From DATKSG01 sp035531775 (lineage in GTDB: Bacteria > Actinomycetota > Acidimicrobiia > Acidimicrobiales > UBA8190), in the NCBI GenBank assembly GCA_035531775.1, contig DATKSG010000028.1, positions 1 to 64,000 of the forward strand: a stretch of DNA of 64,000 bases, read 5' to 3'. Numbering within the stretch: position 1 is the stretch's first letter; each line of letters starts with the position of its first letter. The notes under the pieces are model-generated. The model had not been told where the DNA came from and ran no database searches. It saw nothing but the letters and a program-made list of their open reading frames with translations. The translations under genes and the position numbers were made by a program. This document shows positions 9,677 to 16,750 of this stretch, one piece after another.

Positions 9677-10173
9677 GCCAACGGCTCGGCGTAGCGGGCA
9701 CGGAGCTCGGCATCGGAGGCCCGGACCTGGGCCGCCATCATGGTGCGGTGCTCCTCCAAGGCTTGGGCAATGGCAGCGTCGCCCAGAGCCAGGATCCGGA
9801 CGGCCAGCAAGCCCGCATTGCGGGCCCCGTTAACGGCCACGGTGGCCACCGGAACGCCCTTGGGCATCTGGACCATGGCCAGAAGCGAGTCGAGGCCTCC
9901 GAGGTCGCCGACAGCGATCGGGACGCCGATGACGGGTAGGGGAGTGGCCGCCGCCAGGACCCCGGCTAGGTGGGCGGCGCCGCCGGCTCCGGCGATCACG
10001 GCCTGAAAACCCCGGCCGGCCGCCTCGCGGGCGAAGTCCAAGGCATCGTCAGGGGTCCGGTGCGCCGACAGCACCCGCACCTCGACGGGGATGCCGAACT
10101 CTCTTAGGACCTCCACGGCGCCGTCCATGATCGGGGCGTCGGAAGCACTTCCCATAACCACAGCTACAGCCAT
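9673..10173 (-). CDS. purE: N5-carboxyaminoimidazole ribonucleotide mutase (PurE)
   Basis: Class I PurE (166 aa), which converts N5-CAIR to CAIR in de novo purine synthesis. Conserved blocks are VVMGSASDAPIMDGAVEVL, VLSAHRTPDDAL (the active-site SAHR) and VIAGAGGAAHLAGVLAA. Class I enzymes work with the carboxylase PurK, but no purK is in this window, so purE is uncoupled from it here. It is last in a run of minus-strand genes (sigma factor, Mce ATPase, PAP2, DsbA-like, purE) and starts 11 bp after the DsbA-like gene ends. Its TAG stop shares bases 9673-9675 with the converging slipin stop. Confidence 0.96.
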   Translation of the reverse strand: MAVAVVMGSASDAPIMDGAVEVLREFGIPVEVRVLSAHRTPDDALDFAREAAGRGFQAVIAGAGGAAHLAGVLAAATPLPVIGVPIAVGDLGGLDSLLAMVQMPKGVPVATVAVNGARNAGLLAVRILALGDAAIAQALEEHRTMMAAQVRASDAELRARYAEPLA

Positions 10174-10184
10174 AGGAAAAGACC

Positions 10185-10805
10185 TTAGCGAGGGATCGAG
10201 GTGTGCTTGAACTCGTTCAGCTCAGGATGGGAGCCGACGAGCGATACCACGTGCTCCACCACCTGCTGCGACCCCGCTCCATCGGGATCGGGCCGGGTCA
10301 TGAGCCGCACGAACACGGCATGAGGGCCCACGATGAAGGTCGGGACGCCGAAGACCCGGTGGCCCGACACGGACGACTCGTGAGCCTTGCGAACCGCCTG
10401 GCGGGGCCATCCGGAGCGGACCTCGTCCATCACGGCGTCGTCATCGACGCCACAGCTGCTCAGCACGGCCCGGACGGTGTCGTTGTCCCCAAGATCCCTC
10501 CCGTGATCGTGGCGGGCGGCGAACAGTGCCAGGTGGGTGTCGAGGAACGCGTCGGGGAAGCGGTCGCGCACGACCACGCCGGCTTCGAGGGCCAAGAGGT
10601 GCGGGGCCTGGCCAGGGTCGTCCCAGACGTCGGTGCCTCCTTCTGCCACGTGCACCTGGGTCAGAGAGAACGGGACGAACTCGACGTCCCAGAGCGCACC
10701 ACGGCGCACGCCGGCTACCAGGTGTTCGTGGGCGTTTCGAGCGAAAGGGCAGCGGTAGTCGTAGGTGACGGCGAAGGAGATGACATCAAGCTCGCGTTCG
10801 TCCAC
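10185..10805 (-). CDS. DsbA/FrnE-like thioredoxin-fold protein
   Basis: A 206-residue DsbA-like protein with the active-site region VTYDYRCPFARNAHEHL and the cis-proline loop VFGVPTFIVG. The active site is CPFA rather than CxxC: the resolving cysteine is replaced by alanine, so it is unlikely to be a simple dithiol oxidase. It may act as an isomerase or in mycothiol- or glutathione-like conjugation, as do 2-hydroxychromene-2-carboxylate isomerase relatives. There is no signal peptide, so it is probably cytosolic. GTG 10805 is the start. Just upstream is a perfect 20-bp tandem repeat that could act as an operator. Confidence 0.82.
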   Translation of the reverse strand: MDERELDVISFAVTYDYRCPFARNAHEHLVAGVRRGALWDVEFVPFSLTQVHVAEGGTDVWDDPGQAPHLLALEAGVVVRDRFPDAFLDTHLALFAARHDHGRDLGDNDTVRAVLSSCGVDDDAVMDEVRSGWPRQAVRKAHESSVSGHRVFGVPTFIVGPHAVFVRLMTRPDPDGAGSQQVVEHVVSLVGSHPELNEFKHTSIPR

Positions 10806-10838
10806 GTCGTATCCAACCCCGGCCTCCGGTACTCCATT

Positions 10839-10878
10839 CCGGAGGTGTGGCGCACCTACCGGAGGTGTGGCGCACCTA
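10839..10878. repeat. Two perfect tandem copies of a 20-bp dyad sequence
   Basis: ccggaggtgtggcgcaccta occurs at 10839-10858 and again at 10859-10878. Each copy contains an imperfect dyad, AGGTG-tggcg-CACCT. The pair lies in the 77-bp space between the PAP2 gene and the DsbA-like gene, both on the minus strand. Two identical dyads about two helical turns apart are the pattern expected for a dimeric repressor or activator site. A transcription-pausing role is also possible. Confidence 0.75.
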
Positions 10879-10882
10879 GGGG

Positions 10883-11413
10883 TCAGCGCCTACGGCCGAG
10901 TGGCACCAGGCGCCGTCCGGCCAGGCCCAGCGTCCTGCCGAGGATCATGCCGGCGGCCACATCGGAGGCGTGGTGGTGGCGGACCTGGAGCCGGCTGGCC
11001 GACACCGTGACGGCCACGGCGTAGTAGAAGGCGCCGAGGGTATCGTCCTCGGCCAGCAAGGTGGCGGCGCACCATGCGGCCGTGGTGTGGCCTGACGGGA
11101 AGCTGGCACTGGTCGGTGCCCTCAACCCCGGCACCGACACAGCGGCTTCGGGCCGGGAGCGGTCCACGGCCCGCTTCACCTTGGTGTTTACCAGCGGCAC
11201 CACCAGGCCGGTGAAGATCACGGCGCGCAGTGCCGAACGCCGGCGTGGCCCGGGGCGCCGAGCCAGGGCCACGCCGATAAAGAACCACACCAGGCCGTGG
11301 TCACCGAGGAAGGACGCCACGCGGGCCGAGGCGTCGAGCCCGGGGCGGCCGCGCCCGCCCTCTATCCAGGCATCGACGCGTTGGTCGAAGGCCTCTAAGG
11401 CGCGCCAGGTCAC
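10883..11413 (-). CDS. PAP2-family membrane phosphatase
   Basis: A 176-residue type 2 phosphatidic acid phosphatase-fold protein with all three catalytic motifs: KRAVDRSRPE (KxxxxxxRP), FPSGHTTA (PSGH) and SRLQVRHHHASD (SRxxxxxHxxxD). Hydrophobic stretches around HGLVWFFIGVALA, VIFTGLVVPLV and GAFYYAVAVTVSAS fit a small polytopic membrane enzyme. Candidate substrates are phosphatidic acid, undecaprenyl pyrophosphate or polyprenyl phosphates. It follows the Mce-type ATPase by 25 bp on the same strand, so it may be part of the same envelope-lipid transcript. Confidence 0.9.
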   Translation of the reverse strand: MTWRALEAFDQRVDAWIEGGRGRPGLDASARVASFLGDHGLVWFFIGVALARRPGPRRRSALRAVIFTGLVVPLVNTKVKRAVDRSRPEAAVSVPGLRAPTSASFPSGHTTAAWCAATLLAEDDTLGAFYYAVAVTVSASRLQVRHHHASDVAAGMILGRTLGLAGRRLVPLGRRR

Positions 11414-11438
11414 GTCGGGCCAGACGAGAGCGACCGGA

Positions 11439-12329
11439 TCAGCCGGCAGCGGGTGCGGCAGCGGCCACCACCGGCGTGTCGGACTCGGCCATCTCGTCCA
11501 TGCCGATGGGGCCCTGGGCCCGCCCGTCGAGGAACTGCTCGACGATGGGGTCGGTGCTCGTGGTCATCTCCTGCTTGCTCCCGAACGCCACCAGGCGGGA
11601 CCGGAACAGCAGGCCCATGAAATCCGCCGTCCGCATCACCGACTGGATGTTGTGGGTGATCACGAAGAAGGTGGCACCGGTCTCGTGCTGGGCGGTGTTC
11701 ACCAGGTCGTCGAGGTAGGCCACCCGCACGGGGTCCAGGCCCGAGTCGGGCTCGTCGAACAGGATGATCTGGGGGTCGAGCACCAGCGCTCGGGCCAGGC
11801 CAGCTCGCTTTCGCATGCCTCCGGATACCTCCCCCGGCAACTTGGTCAGGTGGTCGACCAGTCCCACCAGCTCGGCTTTGGTGAGCACGATGCCCCTGAT
11901 CTCGCGCTCGGTCTTGCTGGTGTGCTCACGAAGCGGGAATGCGATGTTGTCGTAGAGGCTCATGGAGCCGAAGAGCGCCCCGTCCTGGAACAAGACGCCG
12001 AATTTGCGGCGAATACGGAAGACGTCCTTCTCCCTCACCCCCACCATCGGTTCGCCGTCCACCATGATCTGCCCCGTCTCCGGCTTGAGAAGGCCGATGA
12101 TGACCTTGAGCATGACCGATTTCCCGGTACCCGAGGGCCCCATGATGGCGGTCGTCTTGCCCTTGGGCACGTCGAAGGTGACGTCGCGCAACACGGTGTG
12201 GCTCCCGAAGGACTTCGTCACCCCCCTGATCGAGATGATGGCGTCCGGGTTCACCGCAGGGTGACGTGCGGTGGGTTGGTCCCCTACGGCCGGGCCGGAG
12301 AGGGTGTGCGACCGGTTCCAGACCCCCAT
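11439..12329 (-). CDS. mkl: Mce/Mla-type ABC transporter ATPase (Mkl/MlaF-like)
   Basis: ATP-binding subunit of about 296 residues for the YrbE/Mce lipid transporter. It has Walker A GPSGTGKS, the MlaF-type signature EVSGGMRKRAGLARAL and Walker B IILFDEPDSGLDP; the QDGALFGSMSLYDNIAFPLR stretch is typical of MlaF/Mkl proteins. A C-terminal tail of about 40 residues ends in an Ala-rich stretch. ATG 12329 lies 7 bp after the sigma-factor stop, favouring coupled expression; GTG 12254 is an alternative start nearer the conserved domain. The permeases and Mce proteins it should serve are at 17740-27694 on the other strand, as in actinobacteria whose single Mkl is unlinked from mce operons. Confidence 0.93.
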   Translation of the reverse strand: MGVWNRSHTLSGPAVGDQPTARHPAVNPDAIISIRGVTKSFGSHTVLRDVTFDVPKGKTTAIMGPSGTGKSVMLKVIIGLLKPETGQIMVDGEPMVGVREKDVFRIRRKFGVLFQDGALFGSMSLYDNIAFPLREHTSKTEREIRGIVLTKAELVGLVDHLTKLPGEVSGGMRKRAGLARALVLDPQIILFDEPDSGLDPVRVAYLDDLVNTAQHETGATFFVITHNIQSVMRTADFMGLLFRSRLVAFGSKQEMTTSTDPIVEQFLDGRAQGPIGMDEMAESDTPVVAAAAPAAG

Positions 12330-12336
12330 ACGCCCG

Positions 12337-13701
12337 TCAGATGCCGCCGAGCAACGCACCGGCCGGACCGGTGCCGTGGCCGAGTGTCCCTCCGAGCAGG
12401 CCGCTGCCGGACGTGGTTCCGGCCGAGGTGGTTCCGGCCGAGGTGGTTCCGGCCGAGGTCCCGCTGCCGTTCAGCAAGGCGGTGATGCTTGTCAACGGGT
12501 CGGTGACGGCTGACCCGGCACCACCGAGGGTCGTGCCGGCGACGCCGTTGACGACGCTGCCGGCCACCCCACTCACGGCGTTGCCGATTTGGTTCCCGGC
12601 CCCGCTCACGCCGTTGTTCAGGATTCCGCCCACGTTCTGGACGGTACCGCCGATGGAGGTCACGGTGTTGTTGGGACCGGCCCCCACGGGGCCGAGCGGG
12701 TTAGTCGGAGTGCTGAGCTGTGAAGGCAGGCCGGGCACCGTGCCACGGGACTTCGAGGTCGCCGCTCCCGATGTCGATCCGGCAGTACCCGATGTCGATC
12801 CGGCAGTACCGCTCGTCGCGCTTGTGGCGCCGGCGGGTGCCGACACGGCGCCCCCGTTCGAGCCAATTCCTCCGGAGACCGTCGGCACCGACCCTCCGCT
12901 GCCGCCGGTAACCGGGGCGCTCAGCGTGGCCCCGATGACCATGGCGGTGGCGGCCACGGCCGAGCCGGCGGCCAGGGCCACACCTTTGCCGCCGGTGGCG
13001 GCCAGGCGGTGCACGGCCCGGTTCGGAATCCGTAGCAATCGGCGCAGGGAGGCCAGCGACAGCACGCCGCCGATCCATGCAGCGGTTCTGCCGTCGGCTC
13101 CGGCCAACGAGGCGAACTCACGCTTCAGGGCCTGGCGGGCTCTCCATAGCAGCGTCTCGACGGCTGTGATGCCGACGCCCTCGTGGTCGGCGATTCGCTG
13201 GTAGGACCAGCCTGAGCCCTCACGGAGGTGCAGGATGCGCTGGTGACGATCGGAAAGCTTGGTGAATGCCTTGGCCACCAGGTCGGAGTCGACGGCGGCC
13301 AGCATGATCTCCTCGCCACCGTCCTCGAGGCTGGCCATGTTGCTCTGATGGAACTCGGCTACCGGGGTGGAGCGGCTGCGCCTCCGCAGGACGTCGGTGC
13401 ACAGGTGCGAGGCGATCACGCTCAGCCACGGGTAGAAGCGGCGGTCGCCACCGAAGGTGGGGAGCGCTCGCCAGGCCCGGGCGAACGCCTCTTGGGCCAC
13501 GTCCTCGGCTTCGTGCGAGTCGTGGAGCCGCCGAAGGCAGAATCGGTACAAGCGCCGGAAGTACCGGAGGTACAAGTCATCGAAAGCACCACGGTCGCCG
13601 CCTTGGGCCCGTGTCACCAGTGCGCGGTCTCTGGCCAGATCGACATCGTCGTCCAGCGTCTCGCGCCCTCGCGGACTCCCACCCGTGAGTAGCGTCGTCA
13701 C
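12337..13701 (-). CDS. ECF-type sigma factor with transmembrane helix and long outer tail
   Basis: A 454-residue sigma-70-family protein. Region 2 (about residues 33-100) contains DLYLRYFRRLYRFCLRRLHD, EAEDVAQEAFARAWRAL and FYPWLSVIASHLCTDVLRR. Region 4 (about 141-196) contains LSDRHQRILHLREGSGWSYQ and GVGITAVETLLWRARQALKR. Unlike ordinary ECF factors (~180-200 aa) it continues through a hydrophobic segment (about 241-264) into a ~190-residue Gly/Ser/Thr/Val-rich tail, predicted to lie outside the membrane. Such tethering could replace a separate anti-sigma factor; none is adjacent. GTG 13701, after a G-rich stretch, is preferred over ATG 13749. The tail is encoded partly by short tandem DNA repeats. 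Confidence 0.88.
   Translation of the reverse strand: MTTLLTGGSPRGRETLDDDVDLARDRALVTRAQGGDRGAFDDLYLRYFRRLYRFCLRRLHDSHEAEDVAQEAFARAWRALPTFGGDRRFYPWLSVIASHLCTDVLRRRSRSTPVAEFHQSNMASLEDGGEEIMLAAVDSDLVAKAFTKLSDRHQRILHLREGSGWSYQRIADHEGVGITAVETLLWRARQALKREFASLAGADGRTAAWIGGVLSLASLRRLLRIPNRAVHRLAATGGKGVALAAGSAVAATAMVIGATLSAPVTGGSGGSVPTVSGGIGSNGGAVSAPAGATSATSGTAGSTSGTAGSTSGAATSKSRGTVPGLPSQLSTPTNPLGPVGAGPNNTVTSIGGTVQNVGGILNNGVSGAGNQIGNAVSGVAGSVVNGVAGTTLGGAGSAVTDPLTSITALLNGSGTSAGTTSAGTTSAGTTSGSGLLGGTLGHGTGPAGALLGGI
12411..12455. repeat. Three 15-bp tandem repeats in the sigma-factor tail
   Basis: Units at 12411-12425, 12426-12440 and 12441-12455 follow the pattern aggtggttccggccg; the first differs at one base (acg... 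for agg...). They encode repeated AGTTS units near the C-terminus of the sigma-factor tail, so unit-number changes would keep the frame. Confidence 0.85.
12767..12808. repeat. Two 21-bp tandem repeats in the sigma-factor tail
   Basis: A 21-bp unit beginning cccgatgtcgatccgg occurs at 12767-12787 and 12788-12808 without mismatches. It encodes the repeated SGTAGST segment of the outer Ser/Thr-rich region. As it is a multiple of three, copy-number change would alter length only. Confidence 0.85.
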
Positions 13702-14218
13702 CCCCCGGCCCCCCTTCTTCCCCTGCTCTGGGACACGCCCATCTCCCATGAGTTATCGGGGGCTTACACCGCAGGGCCCTCCGCCCAAGTGCCACCCCTG
13801 ACTCACCACTAAGAGTACTCGTTTGACCGGCGAAGTCCACAGGGATCTCAACGGAGCCGCTGATTACCACTGATAGTGGGGAAAAACTCACTAAGGGACG
13901 TTCTTTTGACGCTTTCCCAGCGTGGGAGGGGTGACGCGCATCCGGAAATAGCCCTTGGCTGAGCGGCGCTCGGGTGCTCCCGGGAGTATTCCTGGTGCGA
14001 TCGGGACTATATAGCGTGCAGCGACCTGGTCGTGCCTGGAGACATCCTTCCGACATCGCCAGGACAATACGAATAGCTTGGCCGCAAGGTCGCGCGCGGA
14101 GTGCGGTTATCCCCGGTGCAGGACAGCTGGTCTCACCGGCAGATGTACAGGTTTAGAGGGGTCCGGAAAAGAACACAGCTGGTCCGAATTTCACGAACGA
14201 GGAGAGGAATCAAACATC
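13702..14218. promoter_or_regulatory. 517-bp divergent regulatory region and long 5' leader
   Basis: No convincing gene is seen between the sigma factor (leftward) and the surface protein (rightward); frames here are shadows. It holds two dyads, CCACT-gat-AGTGG (13867-13879) and ACGCT-ttccc-AGCGT (13909-13923), and a short TATATA (14009 region). A candidate leader hairpin pairs ccggtg (14113-14118) with caccgg (14134-14139). If transcription starts near the TATATA, the surface-protein mRNA has a ~200-nt leader. I looked for c-di-AMP and c-di-GMP riboswitch signatures and did not find them. Confidence 0.5.
13909..13922. promoter_or_regulatory. Candidate shared control element, copy A
   Basis: acgctttcccagcg, part of the dyad ACGCT-ttccc-AGCGT. 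A near copy (acgttttcccagtg, two transitions different) lies at 17589-17602 upstream of the Mce operon. Both are in non-coding DNA ahead of envelope operons. Which factor binds is unknown. Confidence 0.4.
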
Positions 14219-15658
14219 ATGGCTCGATCCTTCGGTACGAAGGGCGCTCGTCGAGGTCTCGTCTCTGCCCGGGTAGCGACACTCGGTGTCGCGGCGGTGA
14301 CCATCCTGGCGGTGGCGTCGAACGGCGGCAGCGCCTTCGCCGCGCCCATCATCCCGGCTGGTGCCGGCGTGAACGGGTTCACTCTCAGTGCCTCGGGCAC
14401 CGGGCTGAACCTCGATCTCTTCGGCACGCAGCTGACCGGTGGCTCGTCGAGCACCGCCGTGAGCTACGCGTTGCCGGCTTCGGGCGCGCCCACTGAGACG
14501 GCCAGCGCCACCGGCGAGGGAATCTTCCTCACCTCCGGTGGAGTGGACGGCAAGCAGTCCGTGAGCGTGCCGACCTCGGCCGGGGCGACCACCGCCGGCA
14601 GCACCACCCAGACCTGTGCGCAGGGCGGTGGCGGCGGCGAGTCACAAGGCGCTCCGTTCAACGTCGCCCTCGGCCTCGGCTGCGCGGCTGCCCAGGCCAG
14701 TGTGGACCCGAGCACCGACGGCCCGCAGGCGTACGCCAGCGGCAAGGTCGTGGACCTCGGCGTGGACATCTCGCCGCTGCTGCACCAGATCGCCAGCGGC
14801 GGTGCCACCCAGCTGTGCAACGGCCTGCTTCAGATCCCGACCCTGGGCACCGACATCCTCGGCCCGGCGTGCAACGACATCCTCTCCTCGGTGTCGCCGT
14901 CGGTCGACGTGAGCATCGGCTCGGCCCTGTCGCAGATCACGACCAGCCCCTCGGCCCTGCTGGCCCAGGTGCACTCGTCCTCGGTCGACATCAGCCTGTT
15001 CCCGACCAAGATCGCCGGCGGGGCTACTGAGCCTCTGCTGGAAGTGGTCATCCCCTCGGCCATCGCCACCACCCAGTACACGGCGGCGAACCAGTGGAGC
15101 AACACCTACGACGCCACCCTCATCCGCATCTCGGGCCTGCTCGTGGACGGGATCAGCCAGGCGTCTGGTGGCCAGTTCCCCGACCCGCTCGAGATCCCGC
15201 CGAACGGCTCCGGCACGGCCCAGCTGAGCGCCATCAACAGCTCGCCGCTCGGCCAGCTGCTGAGCATCACCCTGGCCTCGGGCACCACGTCGGGCAACGC
15301 CACCAGCGGTGGCACGGTGTCCGCCGACGGCCTCAAGGTCAACCTGCTCGGCGCCCAGGCGTCGGTCCCCGGCGGTGGCATCACGGTCGACACCTCGGGC
15401 GTGAGCACGGCCGGCTCCAACGGCCCGGCCACGGCCGCCCTTTCCTCTTCCTCGCCGCCGACCGCGTCGTCGAGCGGGGCCCCGGCGGTGCCCACCGCGG
15501 CGGCCAGCTCCCCGACTTCGGTGCACACCGGTGAATGGTGGGCCGGCTCGCTGCCGCTGCTCGCTCTGCTCGCTGCCCTCGGCGGTGCGCTCATCGCATG
15601 GCCTCGGCTGCGGCGGTTAACCCCCGTGTCCCGGTTGGTATCCAGGGGCAGCCGGTAA
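14219..15658 (+). CDS. Secreted surface protein with C-terminal membrane anchor
   Basis: A 479-residue exported protein with no family I can name. The signal peptide spans residues 1-41, with basic MARSFGTKGARRG, a hydrophobic core and likely cleavage after AFA. The body is Ser/Gly/Thr/Ala-rich with few charges and a few cysteines. After a low-complexity Ser/Ala/Thr/Pro linker comes SVHTGEWWAG (434-443), a hydrophobic helix (LPLLALLAALGGALIAW) and an Arg-rich tail, the layout of a sortase substrate but without LPxTG or LAxTG. ATG 14219 follows an AGGAGAGG about 12 bases upstream; the longer frame from 14078 lacks a signal peptide. The sortase gene begins 30 bp downstream. Confidence 0.85.
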   Translation: MARSFGTKGARRGLVSARVATLGVAAVTILAVASNGGSAFAAPIIPAGAGVNGFTLSASGTGLNLDLFGTQLTGGSSSTAVSYALPASGAPTETASATGEGIFLTSGGVDGKQSVSVPTSAGATTAGSTTQTCAQGGGGGESQGAPFNVALGLGCAAAQASVDPSTDGPQAYASGKVVDLGVDISPLLHQIASGGATQLCNGLLQIPTLGTDILGPACNDILSSVSPSVDVSIGSALSQITTSPSALLAQVHSSSVDISLFPTKIAGGATEPLLEVVIPSAIATTQYTAANQWSNTYDATLIRISGLLVDGISQASGGQFPDPLEIPPNGSGTAQLSAINSSPLGQLLSITLASGTTSGNATSGGTVSADGLKVNLLGAQASVPGGGITVDTSGVSTAGSNGPATAALSSSSPPTASSSGAPAVPTAAASSPTSVHTGEWWAGSLPLLALLAALGGALIAWPRLRRLTPVSRLVSRGSR

Positions 15659-15688
15659 AGAGACCGGCAGCCAAGGTGGGGGGAAACC

Positions 15689-16750
15689 GTGATCGGATGG
15701 GCCCGGGTCGGATTGGGGCTCGCCCTCGTATGGGGCGCACTCGGAGTGCTCGGCTATCGAATGGGATGGCAGATCCACTCCGGACATGGTCAGGCGGCGC
15801 TGCTTCGCTCGGCGAAGACATCGCTCAATCCCACAGGGACGTGCACGCAGGGCACGCCGGCGAGTGACGGACAACTCGCCGGCGTGCTCGGCATGCCGAA
15901 GCTGGACGTGACCGCTCCCGTGGAGCAGGGCACCGCCGACGCCGAGCTCAACGTGGCCGTCGGCCACGCCGACTCCACCCCCTTCCCCGGCTCGCCGGGC
16001 ACGGCCGTGCTCCTGGCCCACGACGTGAGCTACTTCGCCCACATCGACCAGCTGCAGTCAGGCGACACGGTGAACTACGAGATCGGATGCGTGACCCATG
16101 TGTTCCACGTCGTCGGGCACGTGGTGGTGTCGGCCGGCGCACCCATCCCACAGCTGTCGGGCAACGGTCTCGTCCTCGACACCTGTTGGCCGACCAATGC
16201 CCTGTGGTACACGCCGAGCCGTTATCTGGTCGAAGCGCAGGAAGTCAGCGTGAAGACGTCGAAGAGCGCCGCTACCGGTGCCGCCCCGCAGACCTGGCCC
16301 ACCGGCTACACCACGTCGGCCCCCCCGGCGCTGGTGGCCCAGGGCCTGACGCTCACCTCCAATGAGGCGCCCATGGGCACCCTCGAGCTGACCGGCTCGC
16401 CGGACAGCGCCTGGGCCCAGTCACCGGCCCCGCTGGCGGTGGAGGCGGCCGGTCTCGAGGCGTACTTCGGCGGCTTGCACGCCGCCGCCGAGAAGCGCAG
16501 CGACTGGTGGGGCGACCTGGGCCCGGGCGTGACCATGCCGGCGCCCCTGAGTGGGGCCTGGGTCTCCGGTCACGACGCACCACTCGACGTCTCCATTACG
16601 GCAGCCGGGGTCACCCCGACCGCCATCACGCTCGGCACCACCATCACCCTGTCCGGGGGCACGGCCCCCGGGAAGTACCACGAAACCGTCACCGAAGTCA
16701 TCCACGGACTCAACGTCGTCATCACCGATTGGGAGGTCAGCCATGGTTAG
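15689..16750 (+). CDS. Sortase-family transpeptidase with extra C-terminal domain
   Basis: A 353-residue membrane-anchored sortase, probably joining the neighbouring surface protein to the envelope. An N-terminal helix (ARVGLGLALVWGALGVLGY) precedes the sortase fold: LGMPKLDVTAPVEQG, NVAVGHADSTPFPGSPG, catalytic H111 in LLAHDVSYF, catalytic C166 in LDTCWPTN and R178 in TPSRYLV. It best resembles class D/E sortases but cannot be placed firmly. Residues from about 190 form an extra region with no motif I recognise, including a WWGDLGPG segment and a beta-rich end; ordinary sortases stop near residue 200-250. GTG 15689 follows GGGGGAAACC. The end overlaps the next gene by 8 bp. Confidence 0.87.
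   Translation: MIGWARVGLGLALVWGALGVLGYRMGWQIHSGHGQAALLRSAKTSLNPTGTCTQGTPASDGQLAGVLGMPKLDVTAPVEQGTADAELNVAVGHADSTPFPGSPGTAVLLAHDVSYFAHIDQLQSGDTVNYEIGCVTHVFHVVGHVVVSAGAPIPQLSGNGLVLDTCWPTNALWYTPSRYLVEAQEVSVKTSKSAATGAAPQTWPTGYTTSAPPALVAQGLTLTSNEAPMGTLELTGSPDSAWAQSPAPLAVEAAGLEAYFGGLHAAAEKRSDWWGDLGPGVTMPAPLSGAWVSGHDAPLDVSITAAGVTPTAITLGTTITLSGGTAPGKYHETVTEVIHGLNVVITDWEVSHG

Noticed and set aside
12266..13204. 312-codon plus-strand Pro/Val-rich frame
   Set aside because: It is the reverse of the repetitive sigma-factor tail; its apparent pattern comes from that repeat composition.
14020..14218. Cyclic dinucleotide riboswitch before the surface-protein gene
   Set aside because: The conserved c-di-AMP and c-di-GMP riboswitch sequence blocks are absent; only generic hairpins remain.
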